NCBI GenBank assembly: GCA_002104935.1
Contig: MCGT01000048.1
Span: forward strand, 78,725 to 142,724
Source: Hesseltinella vesiculosa
Lineage: Eukaryota > Mucoromycota > Mucoromycetes > Mucorales > Cunninghamellaceae
Length of the DNA stretch: 64,000 nt
Reading direction: 5' to 3'
Shown here piece by piece: positions 1 to 10,546 of this stretch. Within the stretch, counting starts at the first letter, position 1; each line of letters begins with the position of its first letter. The position numbers and the translations under genes are program-made. The notes under the pieces were generated by a model that saw only the letters and a program-made list of their open reading frames with translations, had not been told where the DNA came from and did not search any database.

Positions 1-1121
1 TTGACGCCTGCTCCTGTAAGTTTTTTACTCCAATGTCATCTTGCATCATTTTAATCGTGACTGTTTTCATGTAAGGAACACTCAAATTTGTACGAAGACA
101 TTCCTACTCTGCCATCATACTTCACTGGCAATATCAGTATGGGTGTACTTCCGCTACCAGTCTTTGATCGTAATGTGCGAAGTGACAAAGGAGGGAGAGT
201 CACAGCATTTTATCAAGCACTCGACAAATGGGCCGATGCCAAGGCATCAGAATATCATCAAAAAGTGCATGTGCCAACCGTTAAGAAATTCATGTGCTTT
301 TCCAAGGAAGCCCCAGTACAAAAGAAATGGGACCAAGGAGGCGATGATGAACCACCTGGGTCTGTTTTGTGGGAATCGGGGCAAAAGGATGGAGGCAATT
401 TTGTGGAACTAATGCAATGCATCCTGGACCAATTTGACCATTGTGAACCTTGCTGGCAGTCTCTACTGGAATTGAGTCAGCAGCTGGTAACAGAGCAATC
501 TGGGCTACTACGATTTTATGAAAGAAGAGTGAATGACAAGGGCAAAACACTTGAGTCACAGCTCATTGAACAGGTCCTGTCTAAGCGTGCCTCGGAAGAC
601 TCTACAGTAACTCCCTTTTATTTCCCTTCAATTGTGTAACACTGATGTGTCTGCTACTTTCATAGATCTGCGCAGCAGCTGATGATCTTATGGACTCGCT
701 CCTCCTTGTGATCGAACCTCAGACAAGCTTTGACGTGCTTCTGGCGTACCTTGGACATTGCTTACTATCGTCGTCTTACTCGAAACCAGCGTCTACTCTT
801 CGCTATGAACCTGCTTCATCTGCTTTTCTGTATCTAGGAAAGGCTGTACATTTGATGAATGACACCGTTCTGGTTGAAGAATGGATGACCAAAGGTGGTG
901 CTGCTGTCTTTGTGCGTGGTCTGAATCATGAAGATATCCAAATCCGCAAATACGGTGTAATGGCCATTGTTGAATTTCAAGAAGTACTAGGGGATGGTAT
1001 ATATCTATTCCTTGGGGATCTGAGACAAGATCAAATTAATTTAATAAGGCACTATGTACACAAATCTGTGAAGAAAAAGTCGAGCTTACGGCAGCTCTCC
1101 GCGAATGGCCATCTGCAATAA
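1..1121 (+). CDS. CLASP/Stu1-like microtubule-associated protein, 3' end (5' partial)
   Basis: This is the C-terminal part of a helical-repeat (TOG/HEAT) protein cut by the window edge. I model exons 1-15, 76-606 and 666-1121; the introns have GT donors at 16 and 607 and AG acceptors at 75 and 665, both phase 0. The last ~120 residues (LNHEDIQIRKYGVMAIVEF, then VLGDGIYLFLGDL and QINLIRHYVHKS) resemble the C-terminal CLASP repeat, in which a terminal HEAT pair is followed by a segment counting short helices and a basic tail. CLASP proteins bind microtubule lattice and plus ends and promote rescue. The C-terminus ends in a short basic tail, KKKSSLRQL. Family assignment rests on the terminal repeat only, so another HEAT/TOG protein is possible. 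The gene is followed at about 270 bp by a TEA factor on the same strand. Confidence 0.6.
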
Positions 1122-1389
1122 CCCCTTACTCCTTTTTACTTTTACGTCACCCAAGGCTGTTGGTTTTTTATTGCCTCCCCACATGCTATTTACGGACTCG
1201 TCTCTTTTGGTAACCCCTCCTATTCACATTTTATTATTCAATAACACATTTTGTATTAAAAAATGAGTGTACCCGATTTTATTTATTCGTTTTCGCGATC
1301 TACCCTTCTCTTCTTCTCTTTCGTTGGAAATCTTTTTCTTTTCGTGTCGAGAAAACCGGAAAAAAAAAGGTGCAAATTGGAAATCAGCA

Positions 1390-2652
1390 ATGTTGGCCTG
1401 TGCTTTAGAATTAAGCAAATTGGATATGAAGGAAGAGTTATGTGAACAGTATCCTTGCCATGGCCTAAGCAAAGAAAAAGACGAGGTATGATTGAAAAAT
1501 AAGCCCAGATCATTCTCACGTTGTTTTGTTTAGCAAGTTTGGCCACCCGATGTTGAAGCTGTCTTTCTCCAAGGTAGAGTGTCAAAGTAGTGTGAACTAT
1601 GGCGTCATACTGAATATTATTCTATTTCAGCAATCGAGAAAATCCCAAAATTAGGAAGGCGAAAAATCGTTGTCAATGGCAAACCCTGCGGTAGAAACGA
1701 ATTGATATCAGACTACATTTATCGAAAAACTGGAAAACTAAGAACTCGGAAACAAGTGTCATCACATATTCAAGTCCTTAAAAACACACGTAAAAACGAC
1801 CCTAATTGTAAGTCTCGCTACCAGAAGAAGACCACAGAATGATTCAAGGGCCGCCTTGCGCTTTTTTTCTGCCTTTTAATTGTAGTCATGCGCCTGTTGA
1901 CGGAAAGCAATGAACAGGATTCACTATTAGAGTCATTTATCCATGATAATGGGGCAACTATACCTTCCTCTATTGGTCACTGGCCTGGCTCCTATGAGTC
2001 AGGGTACCTGAATTTGCTGTATACTTGGCCGATTGTATTCCAGCCGAAATTGCCCATCCCTCTGTGGCCATATAAAATAGCCTTGCGGTTGGAGAATGTC
2101 GATGAAGCATCATATGTGATATCTCAATGGCGATACCAAAGTCCATCTGATATATGCAAGAAAGATCCATGGTCTCTTCAGCTCAAATGTCCTTGGTCTG
2201 ATGTGTACAAAGTAGTGTCAAAATTACCGCCCACTTGTCCATTCCTTTCCAGTTTGGTCACTCTATCCATCCCTCTAGATTTAATTTCCAATGATTCACA
2301 GTTCAGCAATTCCAATCTGTTTTGCTCAAAGGAGCTACGCACGTTAAGGTGCACTACCTCGGTATATTCCTTTGGTGCGTGTGTATTGGAGTCAACAGAC
2401 ACACAGCAAGCCAATAGCTGCATAGAATCAGGTTACCTTTATGGTTTTCACTTTATCAACCCTTTTTTTGAAGCATTTTTCAAAGGTATTCGTACGCTGT
2501 CAACGTGGGACGAGATCTACACGGCCATTGATCATTTATACATGATGCAACTATTTGAAGACGCTTGTACAAATGAACCATTGCTTGTTGTGATGTTCAC
2601 GTTCCAACATGGGCACCAAGGCAACATGGATTTTTTTGCTGTTTCTGTTTGA
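1390..2652 (+). CDS. TEA/ATTS-domain transcription factor
   Basis: A 359-aa protein from four exons: 1390-1485, 1534-1573, 1631-1807 and 1886-2652. Residues ~33-105 form a complete TEA DNA-binding domain ([19 protein letters not shown], then [20 protein letters not shown], then [15 protein letters not shown]). The last helix, the recognition helix in TEAD/AbaA/Tec1, is fully preserved. The domain is split by two introns, so no single frame shows it. The remaining ~250 residues are not recognised and may be the effector or co-activator region. ATG 1390 is the first in-frame ATG. Family members control development, e.g. AbaA in conidiation and Tec1 in filamentous growth; the targets here are unknown. 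The function as a DNA-binding regulator is secure, the biological role is inference. Confidence 0.88.
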
Positions 2653-2820
2653 CAGGATATTTTAATATTTCCATCTTTGTCAAATAAACCACCAAGTTAA
2701 GGCTTACCTTGTTATGGATGAATATAACATGTACCAGGTCAAGATACTAGCCACCACTCACATCAAACCTACTTGTATTAAAAATGAGAGAGGAATGGCA
2801 CAGCAATAGCAATATTCCTC

Positions 2821-2842
2821 CTCGCTCTCTCTCTCTCTCTCT
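2821..2842. repeat. (CT)n microsatellite
   Basis: A short pure CT dinucleotide run lies in the 242-bp spacer between the TEA gene and the convergent zinc-finger gene. Confidence 0.8.
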
Positions 2843-2894
2843 ACTAAATAACAAATGATACCACAACAGCGATAAGAACCGATGACACCGAATT

Positions 2895-3740
2895 TTATTG
2901 GCATACAGGATGACCGTCATGTTTCCAGTAGTACCAGATGCTAACCATAGTGGGGTCTTTTTCAGACGATTTGACTACAATTTTGGCTGGGCACTTGCAA
3001 GGGTACATGTTTTTGAAAAGCCGTCGTGGTAAGTTCATCTCTTCTTCGTCTGAAGGCTGTGGTTTGCCATGATGGTGACACAGATATGTCTGTGCGAAGA
3101 AAAAAAAGGGAGGTTAAAAAAGAAAAGCCGTGAATGCTCTCTTAGAAGATGCTACCTCAATAAAACTGATCGTGGTTGGTCTACCTCGCTTCGCCCCAGC
3201 AGGACGTTTGGGTTCAGGAGGAGCAACATAGCTATCAGCAGATTGATGACTTCCAAACTTCTCTAAAAATATGACATTGCGAGCAGAAGAGAGACCAGCC
3301 GTTCTTCTGTAAAATCGACAGCCGCCATGCTGCTTGTGCTCAAGCAACCAGTCTTCGAACTGGGAGCGCCTTTTAATAATGGTGACAGGGCAGTTGCTGG
3401 TATAGGTTGAAGGATTGCTGAACCCGCCTTTCGTTTGAGGGGGGAGGGGAGGCATGATGGCAGACAATGGAGTAGTGGCATAATCAAGGTGAGGCGGACT
3501 AGGCTTAGGAACTGATCCTCTTAGCACTTTTTTCTTTTTTCCAATGTGAGTTTCTGCATCATTTTCCTCTTCTTCATCTAATTCCTCAATGTCGTCTTCA
3601 TGTTCACTTGCACTGTGTTCTGCGTCGTCTTTGTACTCAATTTCAGGACAAGACATGTTCGCCGTTCGAGGAAAATTCAGGAGCGAATCTTCTTGGGATA
3701 TTGTACGCTTCTTCAAAAATTCTCTTGGAAGCTCGTCCAT
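2895..3740 (-). CDS. GCM/FLYWCH/WRKY-like zinc-finger protein
   Basis: About 259 aa from two exons (3740-3156 and 3089-2895; intron 3090-3155). The N-terminal half is acidic (EHEDDIEELDEEEEND) followed by a basic and proline stretch. The C-terminal ~120 residues contain CPVTIIKRRSQFEDWLLEH, a HGGCRFYRR segment, and, across the intron, YPCKCPAKIVV followed by IWYYWKHDGHPV. The pattern Cys...Cys/His with a final W-(K)-H-x-G-H is that of the WRKY-GCM1 superfamily of zinc fingers (FLYWCH, FAR1/MULE transposase DNA-binding domains). It is probably a DNA-binding protein, either a host regulator or a domesticated transposase domain; no transposase catalytic domain is present. ATG 3740 was preferred because the frame upstream of it is a poly-T-derived hydrophobic run. 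The exact family is not certain. Confidence 0.55.
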
Positions 3741-4028
3741 CGCTGAAGGAAAATGCTTACTCAATAAAATTGTAGTAAAAAAAAAAAAATAAGCCATCGC
3801 AAATTTTTTTTCCAGGAAAGTAATCGGCCAGCCAATTTGTACAAAAACTAGTCCAGCAGATTTTCGTTGTGCCAAACAGTAACTTGTTTCCCTCTGTTTG
3901 AAAAAAGTGAGCCTTGAAAAAAAAGGTACAGATTCCTTGACTCTGGCCACACTGCTTCACCTGCTTCACGGTAATGGCATTTTTTTTTTGCAGTAGATTT
4001 TTCCCAAAGTTAATTTACTCAAGAGAAA

Positions 4029-4316
4029 ATGCAAACGGACGAGGAACGGGTGCTGGTTAAGGAAGCATTCTCAGCCGAACCTGATGCAGATGAACTAATT
4101 GCAGTCGTTCAGTCTTTGGGAGAAGAATGCAGTTCAGACGATGATATCAGCACTGATGTTGGTGATACTCGAAGATGTAAAAAGAGAAGCGATGATCATA
4201 ATTGTGAAGATGAGAATTGGACTGAAGATGAAATTGCATTAATCAAAGCCTACTTCGATAATGAGCATGATGATGGTTCAGATGCATTGAGCCATTTACC
4301 CCCTGAGACACAATAA
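4029..4316 (+). CDS. small acidic protein, unknown
   Basis: A single-exon 95-aa ORF with ATG at 4029 and strong acidic bias (SSDDDISTDVGD; FDNEHDDGSD). The segment ENWTEDEIALIKAYFDNE has the look of a SANT/Myb first helix but no second or third helix follows. It is divergent from the zinc-finger gene (289 bp between starts). No family recognised; it could be a genuine small nuclear protein or a chance ORF. Confidence 0.35.
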   Translation: MQTDEERVLVKEAFSAEPDADELIAVVQSLGEECSSDDDISTDVGDTRRCKKRSDDHNCEDENWTEDEIALIKAYFDNEHDDGSDALSHLPPETQ

Positions 4317-4683
4317 ATAATGTAGCTATGATCAATCATTTGTTCGCACTGACTATAAGAAACAGAAGAGCAGGATGTGGTCATGTTTATCCTAAATTTG
4401 ACTCTGTCTATACAAGACGCGTGGCCGTGGACGAGGTTGAGTAGAAATGAATAATACTTTTATTGACCGTGACCAATGTGGGTAGTGAAACATATTTCAT
4501 CGTTATCCCAGGCCGTTGCTAACAAGGCACCTGTTTTGAAGATCGGGGAAAAGCAGATGTGCAAGGCTCTTCTCGAATTTTGCAATGGGGTCATGGATGA
4601 AGGCGTCACATGCATGCCACGGATATAACCACTAGAGCTCAGATAAGTACAAACATTACGTTTCTGTTTTTATGTGCAGGGTG
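4317..4683. other. intergenic, 367 bp
   Basis: 3' flanks of two convergent genes. I see AT-rich sequence with AATAAA-like motifs just after the small ORF and no other feature. Confidence 0.6.
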
Positions 4684-6109
4684 TTACATTGGAATAATCA
4701 GCCTTTCTTTGGATAAGAGTAGTGCAGACGTAACACGCTTGGTTTCGTAAAGAGCTACCAATGGACAATCTTCAAAAGTAACTGCCAGGCGATAACCGTA
4801 GTTGGGGTCAATTGTGATTTCTTTGATAGGACCACCAACCCACTCGGAATCACCATTCAATGCTTTGATTTCTGATTTATGCGTGGACAGGGCCTGTATA
4901 TTCCATTGACTAGCATCCTTGCTTGCGTTTGCACCAATGTCACCATTGTAGAGAATGTACACGACGTCCCTTTTGTTCATTGAATAGTACAGACTTTTGC
5001 TATCAGGTGACCAGCAGGCGGTCTACAAAAATTGGTATGAGCGGCAGAATTGGCACCATGTGAATAACTTACTCTCACATAGAGACCAGCAGGGTTATTG
5101 ATATGTGTACTTGTCCAGTCGCTTGTTTTCCAAAGCCTGGCTACCCCCCCGCTGTATATTTTTTTAAAAAAACCAGTCAATCCTTGAATAAATTGAACAT
5201 TGTTCATTTATCATACCTAGCTGCAACGTAAAGCCACTCACCATCAGGACTCCAGCGCATTAACAGATTTCCCTTGCCTCGCCGCTGCAATGGCGTTTCC
5301 TCTAATGTCAGCAAATCGTACATCATGACGGTGCTGCTCACTGCTGAAGCTACCGCCAAGGTTTCGCTACCAAGTGTAGGATCCCATGCAATCGAGCTGA
5401 TATGTCGAAATCCAGAAGTGCGCAAGAACTGCATGTATGCTAGCTTGTTGAAATTGGCGCGAGGATTGCCATTGGTAATGCAATGCATGATGCATTTTTC
5501 TAGATTCGACGTTTCCAGGTGTGCTGTGTTTTGACCGGATAAATGCCAGACGCACACGCCATTGCGGCAGCCAACTGCCAAAATACCAGCACTGCGATTT
5601 TTCCATTCCATGCTGGTTACCCCCACCATGAAGCTATGACTGATAACATACGCATCCCATTCCCGTTTGTCGTCGTCGTAATCGTAGATGTACACACTAC
5701 GATCTTTATGAGCAACAGCAAGCATCTGTCTATGTGGATGCCAAGCAATGGCCTTGAGGGAGGGAGCCAGTTCGCTAAAGTTATGATGATCAGTAGGCAG
5801 CAATGCCTCAACCGCAGTAGTCAACCCTGGTAAGCTATGTTAAACAGTGTGAGATATTTGGTTGGGAGTAGATATACACAAACCCACTTTTCTTGTACAA
5901 GAGAAAAAGTGCTTGTGATTCTAATTAGAAAATTAACAACTTGGTAATAAGGAGCAGCAAACTTTTACGACTCACGCATCAACCAACGGTCTGGCCTGAT
6001 TTTCAAATAGTTTGAATGCAGTGTTCAAGAGTGATTGTAGGATGGGATCCTGCTTAAGATCTGGGCAATGACTTTGCGCTTTAAATTGGATAGATGGGTA
6101 TATAGGCAT
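4684..6109 (-). CDS. Aladin-like WD40 nucleoporin
   Basis: A 389-aa protein from four exons: 6109-5976, 5834-5217, 5151-5073 and 5022-4684. After ~60 residues (LFENQARPLVDALPGLTTAV) come WD40 blades: LKAIAWHPHRQMLAVAHKD, VTSMEWKNRSAGILAVGC, ISSIAWDPTLGSETLAVAS, NLLMRWSPDGEWLYVAA and TACWSPDSKSLYYS. The blade order and the SGGVARLWKTSDW segment match Aladin (AAAS), a nuclear-pore protein that anchors at NDC1 and supports import and spindle work. The splice choice at 5835 (acceptor CATAG) is forced by frame, since the nearer CAG would give a stop. Length is shorter than human AAAS (546 aa), mainly at the C-terminus. Sure of the WD40 fold and fairly sure of the family. Confidence 0.82.
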
Positions 6110-6425
6110 CTAGCGTTGGGAATGGGTAGGTGAGGACACTATGTCTGGGATGTATTGTCTTACACGTTGATGTTTTAAATTTTCAATGCCCACGTTCTGA
6201 TCATTGGATGTGTACACTAGAAAATAATAAATCATATGTACGTCTGTCCATTTTAGCTATTACCAATGGTGCCATGGAAATCTCCTACTGTCCCTTCGTT
6301 ACGATTAGGTGCATTTGGCAATAATTCTGACCATACAGCCATTTTTGAGAACAATAGCAAAAAGAAAAGTGTATTTGTTTGTTTGCAAAATTTTGGTGAT
6401 GATCAATCTGGGTTTGAAAGAAACA
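6110..6425. promoter_or_regulatory. divergent promoter region, Aladin / unknown gene
   Basis: The 316 bp between two divergent starts must hold both promoters. It is AT-rich; I see no recognisable operator or further gene. Confidence 0.4.
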
Positions 6426-8387
6426 ATGAAAAAGTCTTGGTTGAGATCATCTTCAAAACTTTTGAATCAAAAAATGCCCATTGCTGATCATTTTTTTGAT
6501 GAAGTAAGCAATGCTGATATGTAAGATGCCTTGATACGAAGAGATTGATTTTTTATTTACGACTAGAATGACAACATTTGGTTTAATGTTGTGACGCCAG
6601 AATTCGCTTTGACGGAAAGTTTCTCAGGACAGCAGCTCCTTTGCATGAATCCAGAATGGATCGAATTATATATGTTTGTGCAGACACTGCAAACTACATC
6701 CGTTCCACCAACGCCAACCAGATCTCATCTTTCAAACAGCTCAACCTCAACGAGGCAACTCCCTCTGAAAACTCAATATAATCTTGAACAAATGGTTGTT
6801 GATTATTGCGAAGTAGAACATTGTAAGTAATGTAACAGCGCTCAATGTAACCAGTAGACAGATTTGTTGCTTATTTCATTATAATTAGATGCTGCTGCTT
6901 TGGATCTCGCAGAGTCAATTCTGTCGTCCGGCCGTATGCCTACTACGTAAGGCCTTTTGGAAGAATCACAGGAGTGCATATATTACCCCTCTATTATAAT
7001 AGATCTATAGTGCTAGCCCTAGTGGATGCATTGTTAAAAGACTTAATGAAAATCAAGGACAGTTATCCTTTCAAGGAAAGGCTGGAATTAATGGAGCGAA
7101 CAAGCGACTACCTAATAGAGTGCTTGCGCCAATGTGGGGCGGACGTGTTTGAAGATTTATGGTCAAGTTTTGACTCGAATCGTGGTGAAACGTCTCCCTG
7201 GCATCCAAGAGAACGCCTGTACATCAGTCGCCAACCGGTTGGGATAACTAAAGTGTCTAGCAAAAGATGCTTCCATCCAGAATACAAAGGGTTTGCTGGG
7301 TATGATGGTTTTTGGGATTTTGTTGCATCTTGCTTTGGATCTGACGATCCGCTTCAAGTAAGGTCGGAGGCTTCACGGAATTCTTTCCAATTATATATGT
7401 GATAATCATGATTTTTGCACCTTGTTAGCCTCGATTGTTTTTATTGGAAGCTCTTTTAGCTGGTATTGAGGTCGAATACTGGCAGAAAAGAGGTAGGTAA
7501 TTGGCATTTGTTGATGTAAATACTAAATTCATGACTTGCAATTTTAAAGGGGATACTGCTCACGTACAAACCATATTCCTGATATCGTCACTGAATAAGG
7601 ATAGCGAAGGAGCTTGGCGACATTTTGAAACGAATCTGGACATCTTGTTTTCAGCGTTTAGAGCCTCACCATGCCTGAGTTTGATCCAGACGAAAAAGAA
7701 GCAAATCGCTGACCGGCTATTCAATTTGGTAACTCCTGGTGCATTTTAACGACAGCCTCTCGTTGGAGCCTCACATTTGCACTTATTGCCTAGATCATTT
7801 CATTATCTTATTACGATGGACTGCTCTCAGCCTCTGCCCTCGCACTTCAAACATTTACCAGAGCTTCCAAGTTGCCTGTAGATCAGCTCCAGTCATTTTT
7901 ACAAACTATCACGTTTCGATCGTTCACACTTCGGCTCACACAGCACGCTCTTGCGTTAGCGGATTGGTCCAATGTGCCAGAACCGTACCAAGCAAAACGA
8001 AGGGTATTTCATGGTCTAAACCTGAACATCACAAACGTAGCAGATAATTGGAAAAATGTTGTCCTGGAAACAATGCCAACTGATATGGATTGGGAGCATC
8101 TATATTGGCATGTTACTTGGGTGATCACCTTTTACAAATGCATAACAAGCATTTACAGCTTTCGGTGGAATTCCGCACAAAATGGCTCTAGGATCATTTA
8201 CGCATACGAAAGCGACGATGTGGGCTCTGACAAAATCACTCCTGTCTTTGACAACGACTGCCTGACGGGCTGGCAGCTCCGTGTGGACAATTGGATCTCC
8301 ATATGCGAACGCATGGGTGATTCTGCAGGCCAGAATTTGAAACGTGAAACTTGCTGCCTTTTGAACAGTTACTTTTACAGCATCTAA
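6426..8387 (+). CDS. conserved-looking protein of unknown function, 527 aa
   Basis: Seven exons join in one open frame: 6426-6503, 6567-6822, 6889-6946, 7003-7357, 7429-7492, 7550-7728 and 7794-8387. All introns have GT donors and AG acceptors and the codon flow is smooth, so a real gene is likely. The product is mostly alpha-helical with a low-complexity Ser/Thr segment near residue 65 (SHLSNSSTSTRQL). Helices such as EQMVVDYCEVEHYAAALDLA and IVLALVDALLKDLMKIKDSY suggest a helical-repeat scaffold. No signal peptide, membrane segment or catalytic motif is visible. A further 40-nt intron could exist in the last exon near 8122-8160. I do not recognise the family. Confidence 0.6.
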
Positions 8388-8431
8388 ATTGGTAAATAAA
8401 ATCTGGACTCTGCATTTATTGATATTTCTTT

Positions 8432-10276
8432 CTACTGGTCAAAGACCAGCGACGATGAAGCAGCAAAAGAATAAAGGTGAATAATAGATTGGGATCTGTC
8501 GTTTCCGCGATAACCTTGTTTGATGTACTTGTTGTCCACATCCAAGCTGAGGTTCTTGGAGCCTCCAAGATCTTCTAAATGTGTTGAGCTTAGGGCAGAC
8601 TGAACATCAAACCTGCCCTCAAATTCGCTAGGCTAGAAAACGAGTGTCACAGGTTACAAATTTATGCTGCTGCTTTATATTTCATACCGAATGAACAGTG
8701 ACACTGCCTGTCGTTGATGACACGAATGTTTGTTTGAATAGTTGCGGTGTCCGGATATGGATTTCAGCATTTTCGGTTGAAACATTCAAAATATCACTCT
8801 CCTTTTCCAGTGTAGGAAAATAGGCGTCGATTTTCCCATTCACTGTTTGTAAGCTGCAGCTTTTTCTGGCCATAATGTTTGCAGCTATAATGTGACTATT
8901 TAGGGTTTCCAGTTCAATTCTGTCGGCTTGTACAAGAGCTCCCATCGATATTTGGCCATTTTTCGACTTGATCTTGATAAGATTGCCAGCAATCACTGCT
9001 TTAGTCGTTTCCAATTTGCCTCCAGGGATATCTGTAATCTCCAAGCTGATGCTGTCGGTGGCGTTTAAGAGGCCAGATATCATATCTTGATTTGCACCAA
9101 TGACTTTGACCATTAGCCTGCGACCATGCCAGCCCATACGTCCACCTACGATGCCATCAGAAGTTGCGCTTCGAGCAACAAATTTGATGTCTTGCACCAT
9201 TTTGTCAATACGTGTTTCTACGATGAAAAGGGGCATGGAATCAACTGCCACAGATATCAACGAATTCACTCGGTCATGGTCGCACAAATGGATTACAACA
9301 ATTAAGGTGTCATACCAACTACTCTTTTCATCGTCATAGAAAAAAAACTGCGCATCTGTTTCATTGAGGGACAAATGTCCTACAACCAGGGTTGTGTCCT
9401 TTCGTCGACCTTGACGCTGAAATGATACCCAGGATACATGCCCAGTGGTTGAGACGAGATGGACCTGTCCTCGATGCGAGGTGAAATCAAACCCAAGATG
9501 AAGTAGCTTGGAAGCTGGGAGTTCTTCAAAATCTTGACCAGGTACATAATGGTCATATGTTGGTAGCAATGGGTATGGCGAGGATAGAGATATCCGTCTG
9601 GGAGTGGGTAATCGAGGGCGCTTCATGGAATGGTCACTTTCAGTTTGATACATTATTGCGCCCAATAAGACAAGTCCAATGATCACAACAAAAAGCCAAA
9701 AGCAAACACCTTTTCTGCGTAAAGAATCGGTCCTCATTTTCAATAATAGTAGCGCCCGAGCCACCAAGCTGGAGGAAAGGGTCGACGAAGGTTGTTGTTG
9801 ATTCAGGAGTGCCTGACATTCTGATTCTTCACCCGTCTGTTGCTGCGATTGTATGCGCCTAGTCGAAGTACTTGGGAGTGTCCCAGCCAGGCTATCAATA
9901 CCAACATCAGCTACGTTTGGGTACCTGGCTGTTGCGCCGTAGAAATTTGGATTGCTGGGAGGTGGGGGGTCGAGCCTCGGTTGATGCTCGTGTGACGAAG
10001 AATCGTGTGGGAAGGATACCAAGGCTTCAGGAGGGGCTGTTGGCGTCCTTCCGTGGTAAACATGTACACTGTCCGGGTATGTATTATAATTATAATGGCC
10101 CGATGAGGAGCTGACAGTGTCAGCGTAGCTAGGCGGAGGATCTTGCTCGTCGACAGTATCCCTTGGCAATTGTTCTGCAAAAAGAAGAAGTCAGGTTCTC
10201 GGATTGCATGCCTGGATATATCATCAAATGGTATTAGCATACTTTGGTCGTTCTTTAAGGCTTTTGACGGTAGCAT
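8432..10276 (-). CDS. single-pass membrane protein with beta-rich DUF4097-like ectodomain
   Basis: A 573-aa protein from three exons: 10276-10243, 10174-8688 and 8632-8432. Residues ~1-150 are a proline/serine-rich cytosolic tail with a PPPSY motif (WW-domain or NEDD4/Rsp5 ligase binding is possible). A basic stretch (MRTDSLRRKG) precedes one membrane helix (CFWLFVVIIGLVLLGAIMY). The rest is a long beta-rich region with repeated short turns (GNLIKIKSKNGQISMGALV; ADRIELETLNSHIIAANI) typical of DUF4097/adhesin-like right-handed beta-solenoids. The orientation looks type II. The gene is convergent with its left neighbour, the stops being only 44 bp apart. Cell-surface or vacuolar trafficking role is inference. 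Confidence 0.7.
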
Positions 10277-10546
10277 TTTATGCTAAGCTATAGATTGGAT
10301 TAATAATTGGATCGGTGCAAATGGCAATATCAAGAAAAGAAAAGAAAAGTAAAAAAAAGAAAAGGCTTCTGTGGAGTACCAAGAAAAAACACCAAGCAAT
10401 CGTTTCCATTGCTGCGCCTCATGTATTGGTCACTCCATCGACCAACATCTTGGCAGCTGACCCGAGCTACGACTACTGCAAGCCAGCTGCGTCACTGGAG
10501 GCGACGGCGAATGTCAAGCTGTGTAATACTCGCATAACTTGAAAAT

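Noticed and set aside
10307..10542. Lysine-rich plus-strand frames of ~75 codons
   Set aside because: No ATG in the better frame and the A-rich start is low complexity; lies between two minus-strand genes.
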